DNA from: Alloyangia pacifica
GTDB taxonomy: Bacteria; Pseudomonadota; Alphaproteobacteria; Rhodobacterales; Rhodobacteraceae
Assembly (NCBI RefSeq): GCF_020524285.1
Contig: NZ_JAIVKX010000003.1
Span: forward strand, 248,001-312,000
Reading direction: 5' to 3'
Length of the DNA stretch: 64,000 nucleotides
Shown here: positions 12,160-19,776 of the stretch, piece by piece
How the letters are laid out: each line of letters begins with the position of its first letter
Position numbering within the stretch: the stretch's first letter is position 1
The notes under the pieces: model-generated
The model's database searches: none
Told to the model about the DNA's origin: nothing
Seen by the model: only the letters and a program-made list of their open reading frames with translations
Made by a program: the position numbers and the translations under genes

Positions 12160-12765
12160 TCACCACAGGCTCTTCGCGGCACGCCCGGGCCATTCGCGGT
12201 CGTAGGCGTCCCCGTCCGTGGCCCCCTGCGTGGCCTCCGCGAGGAACTGGCCGATGCTCGGCAAGCCTGCGCTCTCGTCGCCCGAGACCCAGGTCCCGGC
12301 GCGCAGCAGCGCGCGGGCGCATTGCGTGTAGACCTCGGCAATCTCGATGATCAGAACGGTCGCGGGCAGCTTGCCCTGTTTCTCGAACCGTCCCCGCAGC
12401 GCCTCGTCATCGGTGAGCCAGCCGGTCCCGTTCACCCGCACCACGTTGTTGCTGCCGGGCACGAAGAACATCAGCGACACCCGCCCGTCCTCGACCACGT
12501 TGCGCAGCGAGTCGAGCCGGTTGTTGCCGCGCCAGTCCGGCATTGCCAGCGTGCCCGGATCGAGCTCCAGCACGACGGGGCCATCATCGCCGCGCGGCGA
12601 GGCATCGGTGCCGGCCGGGCCCACGGTGCTCAGCACGCAGAGCTTCGAGGCCGCGATCCAGCTGCGATACAGCGGCGTCATGCGCCGCACCACCTTCTCC
12701 AGCGATGCCCCGGCGGCCGTGCCGTAGAGCGCCTCCAGCGCGTCTATGCTGTCAATCTTCCGCAT
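12160..12765 (-). CDS. pyridoxamine 5'-phosphate oxidase family (FMN-binding split barrel) protein
   Basis: A 201-residue split-barrel flavoprotein-type protein resembling the MSMEG_1061-like branch of the PNPOx superfamily. Recognisable stretches are VLSTVGPAGTDASPRGD, PDWRGNNRLDSLRNVVED and RVNGTGWLTDDEAL. These proteins usually bind FMN or F420; the true pyridoxine oxidase signature is not apparent, so it is unlikely to be PdxH. Its start lies 14 bases inside the end of the acyltransferase gene, so it is translated with the ftsEX-acyltransferase unit. Confidence 0.82.
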   Translation of the reverse strand: MRKIDSIDALEALYGTAAGASLEKVVRRMTPLYRSWIAASKLCVLSTVGPAGTDASPRGDDGPVVLELDPGTLAMPDWRGNNRLDSLRNVVEDGRVSLMFFVPGSNNVVRVNGTGWLTDDEALRGRFEKQGKLPATVLIIEIAEVYTQCARALLRAGTWVSGDESAGLPSIGQFLAEATQGATDGDAYDREWPGRAAKSLW

Positions 12766-13492
12766 GGAACCCGGCCTCCGCCATCAGGCGGTTCGAGGCC
12801 GCCTCAACATCCGCTTCGATCTTCGCGAGGAAGATCTTGCTCGGCATGCCGGGCTCGATCACCGGCAGGAATTCGATCACCGCCGTGCCCGGCTTGCGGT
12901 AGATGCCGCGCTTGGGCCAGAAGACCCCGACGTTGGTGGCCACCGGCACGCAGGGCTCGCCGCTCTGGCTGTAGAGGATCGCCGTACCGACCTTGTAGGG
13001 CAGCTTTTCGCCCGGCGGCACGCGCGTGCCCTGCGGGTAGATGATCAGCTGGCCGGGATGCTCCTCGGCGCTCTTCTTCACGTCGGCCACCATCTTCGAG
13101 ATCGCCGCCCCGCGCTTGCCGCGGTTCACCGGGACGCAGCCGATGCGGGTGGCGTATTGCCCGAGAACCGGGGTGAAGAGCAGCTCGCGCTTCATGATGA
13201 ACTTGCCTGCCGGCACCGCGCCGAAAAGCAGAATGATGTCGAAGAAGCTCTGGTGCTTGGCGGCGATGAGCAGCTCGCCCGAGGGCACCTCGCCGCGGAT
13301 CTCGCTCTTCAGACCGACCATCCAGGCCGCCGTCCAGCGCACCCAGCGGCACCAGATTCGGGCTCCCATGCGCGCGCCCCGATCCGAGAACAGCGCCCAG
13401 GGAAAGAACAGCAGCCCGACCACCGCCATCGCCAGGTAGATTTGCCCGACGAAGATAAGCGAGCGGGTCCATTGCAGCGCGTATCGCATCAT
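12752..13492 (-). CDS. 1-acyl-sn-glycerol-3-phosphate acyltransferase family (PlsC-like)
   Basis: A membrane-associated acyltransferase of 246 residues, likely acting in phosphatidic acid synthesis. It has an N-terminal hydrophobic segment (residues 10-35), the catalytic HX4D motif in KHQSFFDIILL, and the substrate-binding IIYPQGTR motif. The ATG at 13492 is chosen because AGGAG lies seven bases before it; ATG at 13489 is the alternative. The start overlaps the ftsX stop as ATGATG, giving translational coupling to the cell-division ABC genes. Confidence 0.9.
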   Translation of the reverse strand: MMRYALQWTRSLIFVGQIYLAMAVVGLLFFPWALFSDRGARMGARIWCRWVRWTAAWMVGLKSEIRGEVPSGELLIAAKHQSFFDIILLFGAVPAGKFIMKRELLFTPVLGQYATRIGCVPVNRGKRGAAISKMVADVKKSAEEHPGQLIIYPQGTRVPPGEKLPYKVGTAILYSQSGEPCVPVATNVGVFWPKRGIYRKPGTAVIEFLPVIEPGMPSKIFLAKIEADVEAASNRLMAEAGFHAED

Positions 13493-14394
13493 CTCAAATC
13501 TCCTAGCACCCGCCGCGCCGCGATCGCCGTGGCGGCAAAGGCCACCGCCGCGGTCAGCAGCGGCACCAGCAGCGGGAAGACCCAGTGCCAGCCGACAAAC
13601 GCCAGACCGGTCAGGAAGCCCGCGGTCTCCTCCGCCGAGGGCAGCAACAGCAGCGCGCCCGACCCTGCCGCCGCGCCGAGCGCCGCGCCGCCGAGAGCGC
13701 GCAGGGTGAAGCGCCGCACGAAGGCGCGGGCGATTAAGCCGTCGGTGGCGCCCACCAGCCGCAGCACCGCGATCACCTGCGCATTGGCCGCCAGCGCCGC
13801 GTTGGCCGCCAGGGTCACCATCGCCGCCACGGCGCCGGCGATCAGCAGGATCGACACCGCGCCCAGCAACCGCAGCTTGCCCGCCGCCGCCACCAGCGGG
13901 CGCCGCCAGCGGGTGTGATCGTCGAGCACCGCGCCGGGCACCTCGGCCTGCAGCCGCAGTCGCAGCCCGGCCGGGTCGAAGCCCTCGCCCTGCTCGATGA
14001 TCTCGATCAGCTGCGGCACCGGCAGATCCGCCAGCGGCAGGTCCGGGCCGAACCAGGGCTCGAGCAGCGCCTGCTGCTCCTCTTCGGAAAGCGCCCGCGC
14101 CGAGGCCACGCCCGGCGTCTGTTGCAGCAGCCGCAGCGCCGCATCGGTTTGCTGCGCCTGCTGCCCGGCGGGGGCGGAGATGCGCAGCGTCGAAGCCCGC
14201 GCCAGCTCCTCGCCCCAGCTCGTGGCGAGCCGCCCGGCGGCCAGCGACAGCGCCAGCGCGAAGACCGCGAGAAAGGCCATGGCCCCGGCGGCGAAAAGCG
14301 TGAGCGAGGCGGTGAAGCCGGTCGGCGGCACCACGCGGTCGGCGCCGGTGTCCGAGCCGGTGAAGGCGCCGAGGGAGTCGCGGATCAATCTCAC
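13489..14394 (-). CDS. ftsX: cell division protein FtsX
   Basis: Inner-membrane partner of FtsE, 301 residues. FtsEX links divisome assembly to peptidoglycan hydrolase activation. The layout fits: one N-terminal membrane segment (FLAVFALALSLAAG), a periplasmic domain of roughly 120 residues, then three C-terminal membrane helices with LVGATDGLIARAFVRRF between them. It overlaps ftsE upstream by four bases and the acyltransferase downstream. Confidence 0.93.
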   Translation of the reverse strand: MRLIRDSLGAFTGSDTGADRVVPPTGFTASLTLFAAGAMAFLAVFALALSLAAGRLATSWGEELARASTLRISAPAGQQAQQTDAALRLLQQTPGVASARALSEEEQQALLEPWFGPDLPLADLPVPQLIEIIEQGEGFDPAGLRLRLQAEVPGAVLDDHTRWRRPLVAAAGKLRLLGAVSILLIAGAVAAMVTLAANAALAANAQVIAVLRLVGATDGLIARAFVRRFTLRALGGAALGAAAGSGALLLLPSAEETAGFLTGLAFVGWHWVFPLLVPLLTAAVAFAATAIAARRVLGDLR

Positions 14395-15068
14395 AGGTCC
14401 GCCCCCGCCGCCTGCAGCTTGCGGTTCGAGATGCGCAGCACCCGCGCCTGCACCTGGGTCTTGGCCGAGCGGATGAGGCCGAGGTCATGCGTCGCGATGA
14501 GGATCGTCTTGCCCATGCGGTTGAGCTCGACCAGCAGCCGCAGCAGCCGCTGCGACATCTCCCAGTCGACGTTGCCGGTGGGCTCGTCGGCAAGGATCAC
14601 CTCGGGCGACATGATCACCGCACGGGCCAGCGCCGCGCGCTGCCGCTCGCCGCCCGAAAGCTCCGGCGGCAGGGCATCGGCGCGGCTCTTGAGCCCGACC
14701 CAGGTCATCAGCTCGAGGAGGTTCTGCTCGAGGTCGCCGCCGCCCTCGCCCGCCACGGTGAGCGGCAGGGCGACGTTCTCGGCGACCGAGAGGTGGTCGA
14801 GGAACTGGCAGTCCTGGTGCACCACGCCGATGCGGCGGCGGCTGAGGGCGATGGCGTCGCGGTCCATGCGCCGCACGTCCTCGCCGAACAGCCGCGCGTG
14901 GCCGGCGGTCGGCACCAGCGCGCCGTAGCAGAGCTTCAGCAGCGTCGTCTTGCCGGCGCCCGAGGGCCCGGTCAGGAAGTGGAAGGACCCCGGAGCCAGT
15001 CGCAGCGTGAGCCCGCTCAGCAACTCTCCGCCGCCGTAGCTGTAGGCCACATTATCCAGTTCGATCAC
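14391..15068 (-). CDS. ftsE: cell division ATP-binding protein FtsE
   Basis: ABC-type ATPase of the FtsEX complex, 225 residues. Walker A is GPSGAGKTTLLKLC, the signature LSGGERQRAALARAV, Walker B VILADEPTGNVD, and the H-loop ATHD. The start is taken as GTG at 15068 (VIELDNVAYSY), the family N-terminus; the much longer upstream frame is spurious. It is divergent from the zinc-ribbon gene at 15228, with 159 bases between. Confidence 0.92.
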   Translation of the reverse strand: MIELDNVAYSYGGGELLSGLTLRLAPGSFHFLTGPSGAGKTTLLKLCYGALVPTAGHARLFGEDVRRMDRDAIALSRRRIGVVHQDCQFLDHLSVAENVALPLTVAGEGGGDLEQNLLELMTWVGLKSRADALPPELSGGERQRAALARAVIMSPEVILADEPTGNVDWEMSQRLLRLLVELNRMGKTILIATHDLGLIRSAKTQVQARVLRISNRKLQAAGADL

Positions 15069-15227
15069 GCCTGCGCGCCCCCGGTAAAAACGTTGCCCTG
15101 TTGTGCCCGAGCCGCGGCGCAGTTGCAATCCGCCCCCCGGCCCGAAAATTGGCTTTCCCGCTCGATCCCGGCAACCTATTGTCTCCAAAGGGATGGTGGC
15201 GAAAACAGATGGAAAGCTAGGGACAAG

Positions 15228-16121
15228 ATGCGGCTGATTTGCCCCAATTGCGGCGCGCAATACGAGGTGCCTGTCGACGCGATCCCCGCGGGCGGGCGCG
15301 ACGTGCAATGCTCGAGCTGCGGCCACACCTGGTTTCAGCTGCACCCCGACGATGCGCCCCTGCCGCTGGGCACGGCGCAAGAGGCGCCCCGCGACGCCGC
15401 CGAGACGGAAGATCTCTGGGAAGAGATGGACGAAGGCGCCTTTGACGCGCCCGATCCGGCCCCCGAGCCGCAGCCGCCCGCCGGACCCGACACCGCCGAG
15501 GTCGAGGATGACCCCGCGCCCGAGCCGGTTCCCGTGCCGCGCCGCCCGGTCCGCGCCCGCGGGCTCGATCCGTCGGTGGCCGAGGTGCTGCGCCAGGAGG
15601 CCGAGCGCGAGGCCCGCCGACGCACCGATCCCGAGCCGCTCGAGAGCCAGCCCGACCTCGGTCTGTCGGAACCTTCCGAGGAAGACCCTGCCCACCGGGC
15701 ACGGGTCGCGCGCGAGCACATGGCGCGCATCCGCGGCGACGCCCCGCTGACCGAGGATGCCGAACCCGCCCCAGAGCCGGCACCGGCCCCCGACCCCGCC
15801 GTGGCGCCCTCGCGCCGCGACCTGCTGCCGGACATCGAGGAGATCAACCAGACCCTGCGCGTCGCCCCCGAGCCGCGCCGCATGGAGACCCCGCAGGGCC
15901 GCGCGCTCTCGGCCGAGGAAGACGAGGCGCAGGGCAGCAGCTTTGCGCGCGGCTTCGGCGTGGTGCTGATCCTCGCGGCGCTGGCGGTGCTGCTCTACGC
16001 GCTGGCCCCGGCGATCTCCGCCGCCGTGCCGGCGCTGGCGCCGCTGCTCGATCCCTATGTGGCAACGGTGGACGGCATGCGCCTCTGGCTCGACGCGCAG
16101 CTCGGCGCGCTTCTGGGCTGA
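15228..16121 (+). CDS. zinc-ribbon (MJ0042-type) domain membrane protein
   Basis: A 297-residue protein with an N-terminal zinc ribbon (CPNCGAQY and CSSCGHTW, four cysteines within residues 5-32), a long acidic, Pro/Ala-rich disordered middle (about residues 45-235), and a single membrane helix near the C-terminus (VVLILAALAVLLYALAP). This layout is common in alphaproteobacteria beside ftsE. It resembles a tail-anchored sensor or scaffold, but the function is unknown. The divergent arrangement with ftsEX suggests a link to envelope or division processes. Confidence 0.85.
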   Translation: MRLICPNCGAQYEVPVDAIPAGGRDVQCSSCGHTWFQLHPDDAPLPLGTAQEAPRDAAETEDLWEEMDEGAFDAPDPAPEPQPPAGPDTAEVEDDPAPEPVPVPRRPVRARGLDPSVAEVLRQEAEREARRRTDPEPLESQPDLGLSEPSEEDPAHRARVAREHMARIRGDAPLTEDAEPAPEPAPAPDPAVAPSRRDLLPDIEEINQTLRVAPEPRRMETPQGRALSAEEDEAQGSSFARGFGVVLILAALAVLLYALAPAISAAVPALAPLLDPYVATVDGMRLWLDAQLGALLG

Positions 16122-16130
16122 CGCCCCGCC

Positions 16131-16200
16131 CCTTCGTCTAGACAGAAATATTTTAGGTCAAACCGAGGAGGCAGACAGCCCCCTCGGCTTCGCCTCTCCG
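16131..16200 (+). repeat. 3'-end dispersed element, copy 2 (degenerate)
   Basis: It starts 10 bases after the zinc-ribbon gene stop with CCTTCGTCTAGACAGAAATA followed by TTTTAGG instead of CCCGGGG. A hairpin CCGAGG...CCTCGG follows. It lies between convergent genes but is in the same sense as the upstream gene, as in the other copies. Confidence 0.6.
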
Positions 16201-16207
16201 CCGACGC

Positions 16208-17473
16208 TCAGCCGCGCCCCTTCCAGGGCACCAGCTTGCGCTCGGCGAGCCGCATCAGCATGTCGATGCCGAAGCCGATCACCCCGATCAGGATGATCCC
16301 CATGATCACGATGTCGGTGAGCTGGAACTTCGAGGCGACCATGATCATCATGCCCGCGCCCTTCTCGGCGGCGACAAGCTCGGCGGCCACGACGGTGCCC
16401 CAGCAGACGCCCATGGCGACCCGCGCGCCGGTGAAGATGTCGGGCAGCGAGTTGGGAATGATCACGTGGCGCAGGATCTGCACCTTCGAGGCGCCCAGAG
16501 AATAAGCCGCGTGGACCTTGGAGATCTTCACCCCCGACACGCCGGAGCGCGCCGCGATCGCCATGATCCAGAGCGCGGCGAGGAACAGCAGGATGATCTT
16601 GCCGGTCTCGCCGATGCCCGCCCAGATGATCACCAGCGGAATGAGCGCCAGCGGCGGCACCGGACGCATGAACTCGACAATGGGATCGAACCAGCCGCGG
16701 AACCAGTCCGACAGGCCCATGGCGTAGCCCAGCGGGATGCCGATCAGCGCGCCGAAGAAGAAGCCGGCGATGACCCGGAAGAGCGACCAGCCGAGGTGCT
16801 CCCAGAGCGTGCTGTCGCGGTAGCCGTCGCGGGAAATCTCCACCAGCCGCGCAAGCACCGCCTCGGGCGCGGGCAGCCAGATCGGCTCCATCTGCCAGCC
16901 CTTGGCGGGCTCGAAGTTGAGCGTGCCCTTGGGCGACATGCCGACACGGCCATAGTCGGTCATCACCTCGCCGCCGGGCGCGATGGGCGTGCCGTTGACG
17001 GCCACGATGGTGTGGCCCTGGTCGCGGCCGTACTCGTCGTTCTTGTCCACGCGCACCAGCCCCGAGCGCCAGGCCCCGACGCTGGCGGCATCGTTCTTCG
17101 CCCAGCCCTCGCCGGGATCGACCTGCGGATCCTCGGTCTCCTCGCCCACCGGGAAGACGCGCACGGTGACCGTGGCGTCATCCGGCGCCACGCCCTCGGC
17201 CTCGGCGGTATAGGTGAAGCTGGCATCGCCGACGAAGGGCCCCGGCGCGTGCAGGAACTTCGGCACCCAGGTCGAGCCGGTGAAGGCGCCCCAGAGCAGG
17301 AAGATGGTCAGGATCGACACCACGCTGGCGATGCGGCTCGGGCGCACCGCGCTCTCGTCGCCGAAGGTGACGGTCTTGCGGGCGGTGAAATCGTTCAGCG
17401 CGCGGTGCACCAGCAGCTTCACCAGCAGCCAGCTCACCACGAAGATGGCGATGTAGAGGGCAAAGACGATCAT
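16208..17473 (-). CDS. tauC: taurine-type ABC transporter permease with N-terminal extracytoplasmic domain
   Basis: Inner-membrane permease of the TauABC importer, 421 residues. The C-terminal about 240 residues are a normal TauC/SsuC permease with the EAA-type loop AAYSLGASKVQILRHVIIP. Before it are two extra membrane helices (about residues 1-22 and 48-66) and a roughly 130-residue polar, probably periplasmic domain; typical TauC is near 275 residues. The ATG at 17473 has AGGAGG six bases upstream and overlaps the ATPase stop; GTG at 17476 is possible. Taurine specificity rests on the adjacent tpa. Confidence 0.85.
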   Translation of the reverse strand: MIVFALYIAIFVVSWLLVKLLVHRALNDFTARKTVTFGDESAVRPSRIASVVSILTIFLLWGAFTGSTWVPKFLHAPGPFVGDASFTYTAEAEGVAPDDATVTVRVFPVGEETEDPQVDPGEGWAKNDAASVGAWRSGLVRVDKNDEYGRDQGHTIVAVNGTPIAPGGEVMTDYGRVGMSPKGTLNFEPAKGWQMEPIWLPAPEAVLARLVEISRDGYRDSTLWEHLGWSLFRVIAGFFFGALIGIPLGYAMGLSDWFRGWFDPIVEFMRPVPPLALIPLVIIWAGIGETGKIILLFLAALWIMAIAARSGVSGVKISKVHAAYSLGASKVQILRHVIIPNSLPDIFTGARVAMGVCWGTVVAAELVAAEKGAGMMIMVASKFQLTDIVIMGIILIGVIGFGIDMLMRLAERKLVPWKGRG

Positions 17474-18285
17474 CACGCGCCTCCTGCCGCTTCGCTGCGG
17501 CCCATGATCTCTTCCTCCATGTCCCAGATCATCCCGAGGATCTCCTCGCGCGTCGTCGCGAAGTCGGGATGCTTTTTAACCGCGCGCAGGTCCTGCCCGG
17601 CGCCGAGGTCGGCAAACGGCAGGCGGTACTCGCGGTGGATGCGGCCCGGGCGCGGCGCCATGACCAGCAGCCGCTCGCCCAGAAGCAGCGCTTCCTCGAC
17701 CGAGTGGGTGATCAGGATGATGGTCTTGCCGGTCTCCTTCCAGAGCTTCAGCACGAGGCTCTGCATCTTCTCGCGGGTGAGCGCGTCGAGCGCCCCCAGC
17801 GGCTCGTCCATGAGGATCACGTCGGGATCGTTGGCAAGGCAGCGGGCCAGAGCCACGCGCTGCTGCATGCCGCCCGAGAGCTCGTAGACCGCCTTTTCCT
17901 TGAAGTCGCGCAGGCCGACCACTTCGAGCAGGTGGTCGACGGTTGCGCCGTAGTCACGCTCGCGCTGTCCGGCCATGCGCGGGCCGAAGCTGACGTTGTC
18001 GCGCACGTTCATCCATTCGAAGAGCGCGCCCTGCTGGAACACCATGCCGCGCTCGGCGGCGGGACCGCGCACCTCGTGGCCGTTGAGGATGATCTTGCCC
18101 TCGGTCGGCGCGAGGAAGCCCGCGACGATGTTCAGTAGCGTGGTCTTGCCGCAGCCCGACGGCCCGAGCACCGAGAGCAACTCGCCCTGCGCGAGGTCCA
18201 GCGAGACGTCCTTCAGCGCCTGCACCGAGCCGCCGTTGGGCAGGTCGAAGCGCATCGACAGGTTCTGGATGGATAGTCCGCTCAT
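17473..18285 (-). CDS. tauB: taurine-type ABC transporter ATP-binding protein
   Basis: ATPase of the TauABC importer, 270 residues. It shows Walker A GPSGCGKTTLLNIV, signature LSGGMQQRVALARCL, Walker B VILMDEPLGALD and the H-loop ITHS, all characteristic of the nitrate/sulfonate/taurine branch. The start MSGLSIQNLSMRF is used; the longer upstream frame has no family similarity. It lies between the binding protein and the permease and overlaps the latter. Confidence 0.9.
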   Translation of the reverse strand: MSGLSIQNLSMRFDLPNGGSVQALKDVSLDLAQGELLSVLGPSGCGKTTLLNIVAGFLAPTEGKIILNGHEVRGPAAERGMVFQQGALFEWMNVRDNVSFGPRMAGQRERDYGATVDHLLEVVGLRDFKEKAVYELSGGMQQRVALARCLANDPDVILMDEPLGALDALTREKMQSLVLKLWKETGKTIILITHSVEEALLLGERLLVMAPRPGRIHREYRLPFADLGAGQDLRAVKKHPDFATTREEILGMIWDMEEEIMGRSEAAGGA

Positions 18286-18366
18286 GGTCCGCCTTTCGCG
18301 GCGTGTCGCCGCGGTTCGGGGGTTCACCCCCCTCTGTCGTTCTGTTTGATCGTTCGAAGCAAGAGC

Positions 18367-18392
18367 CCCGGCGGCAGCCCCCCACCGCCGGG
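18367..18392 (-). other. intercistronic hairpin between tauA and tauB
   Basis: An 8-bp stem CCCGGCGG/CCGCCGGG with a 10-base loop lies 19 bases after the tauA stop, in the 125-base gap before tauB. There is no T-run. Such hairpins after a binding-protein gene commonly raise its mRNA level over the membrane genes; that role is inferred. Confidence 0.5.
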
Positions 18393-18410
18393 ACGCAGGG
18401 CCGCATGGCC

Positions 18411-19403
18411 TTACATCGAGCCTGCCGAGGAGAGCGGCCCGGTGTTGATGTGATCGGCGTAGCTGTCGAGCGCGGCGTCGATCGAGCCGGCCTCGACGAA
18501 GACATCCGCCACGCCCTTCATGAACTCCGCCGCGGCGCTTCCGAGCCACTTGTCGGAAAGCTGGGTCTCGGCGTCGGGGAAGACGAAGGTGGCCAGCGTT
18601 TCGGCGGTGGCCTCTTCATCCATGCCCGCGTCCTTGGCGATCACCGGCAGCATCTCGGAATGGTTCGCCTCGTCGGCCCACATGGCGTTGGCCTCGGCGG
18701 TCACTTTCAGGAAGGAGGCCACCAGGTCGGAGTTCTCGGCCACCCAGGAGGCCGGGCCGGAGGTCACGTCGAAGACCAGAATGCCCAGATCTTCCTTCTC
18801 GGCGCCGGTTAGCAGCACGTTGCCATGCTCGAGCATGCGGCGCAGCGAGCCGCCCCAGCCGCAGGCCATGTCGACCGCACCCTGCGCGATGGCCGCCGCG
18901 CCATCCGGCGGCGCCATGTCGACGATCTCGAGGCTGTCGAGCGGCACGCCGAAGTGGTCCATCTGCTTGAGGAAGCCGTAGTGCGCTGCGGTGCCCAGCG
19001 GCACGGCGACTTTCTTGCCTTCAAGCTCGTCGGCGCTGTCCTTGTCGATCTCCAGCTCCGAGCGCACCACGCAGTTGTCGTTGTCGGCGTAGCTCACCGC
19101 CACGTCGAGCGCCTGCAGGTCCTGCCCGGCAGAGACGGCGACCACGAAGGGCGGCACGCCCTGGCTGACCGACAGCTGCACATCGCCCGAGGCCATCGCC
19201 GCCGACATGGCGGTGCCGGTGTCGAAGCTCACCCAGTTGATGTCGACGCCCATCTCCTCCTCGTAGGTGCCCATCGCCTTGGCGTATTCGAACGGCATCG
19301 GCCACTCGAGGAAATAGCCGACGGTGATTTCCTCCGCGCTCGCGGCCCCGGCCAGCAGCGCCACGGCGCCAGCAGCACCGAGCAGGCTCTTCTTGATCGT
19401 CAT
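18411..19403 (-). CDS. tauA: taurine ABC transporter substrate-binding protein
   Basis: Periplasmic binding protein, 330 residues, with a Sec signal (MTIKKSLLGAAGAVALLAG, cleavage near ASA-EE). The mature start EITVGYFLEWPMPFEYAKA, with SYADNDNCVVRS and VAVPLGTAAHYGFLK, fits the NitT/TauT family. It is the first gene of tauABC and is divergent from tpa. Sulfonates other than taurine cannot be excluded, but the adjacent taurine:pyruvate aminotransferase makes taurine the best guess. Confidence 0.88.
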   Translation of the reverse strand: MTIKKSLLGAAGAVALLAGAASAEEITVGYFLEWPMPFEYAKAMGTYEEEMGVDINWVSFDTGTAMSAAMASGDVQLSVSQGVPPFVVAVSAGQDLQALDVAVSYADNDNCVVRSELEIDKDSADELEGKKVAVPLGTAAHYGFLKQMDHFGVPLDSLEIVDMAPPDGAAAIAQGAVDMACGWGGSLRRMLEHGNVLLTGAEKEDLGILVFDVTSGPASWVAENSDLVASFLKVTAEANAMWADEANHSEMLPVIAKDAGMDEEATAETLATFVFPDAETQLSDKWLGSAAAEFMKGVADVFVEAGSIDAALDSYADHINTGPLSSAGSM

Positions 19404-19776
19404 CTCGTCTCTCCCGTTATGCTGCCCCGTCATGGTCCGCGGGGCTTGTGCCAGGCCGGGACCTTCGGGCACCCGGCTCGCGAGTGATCCGACCGGAAAA
19501 GATGCGCTCAATCAATGGGCAATGCCCGCAGATGCAGCAGATACGTTGGGGGCAGTGGGGTCACCTGCCCAATCACCGGGCACCGCAATGCGAGAAATAT
19601 CACGTCATTCGGGGCGACTTCCGTACTCTGGCCCCGGTCCGCGCGAAACTGGACTTATATCAAACGTAAATCTGGCGCTAAGACTTCCCCGCGCTTCTGG
19701 CACATGTGCTAGCATCCCGCATCGCGGAGTCATGCTTTCGCGCCCGCAGCGGCGCTCGGATTTCAGGAGAGCTTCC
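19404..19776. other. tauA-tpa divergent promoter region
   Basis: A 373-base gap between divergently transcribed taurine genes. It contains TauR-like direct repeats near the tpa side (19649-19681) and no gene. The small frames here lack ribosome-binding sites and continue into tpa or out of frame. No tauR gene is present in the window. Confidence 0.6.
19649..19681 (+). promoter_or_regulatory. TauR-like direct repeats upstream of tpa
   Basis: CTGGACTTAT (19649-19658) and CTGGCGCTAA (19672-19681) are spaced 23 bases start to start; a third partial CTGGCACATG follows at 19697. They resemble the CTGGAC(C/T)TAA direct repeats known for TauR, the MocR-type taurine activator of Rhodobacter capsulatus. 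They lie about 95-130 bases before the tpa ATG, suitable for activation of tpa and possibly of tauABC. Confidence 0.6.
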
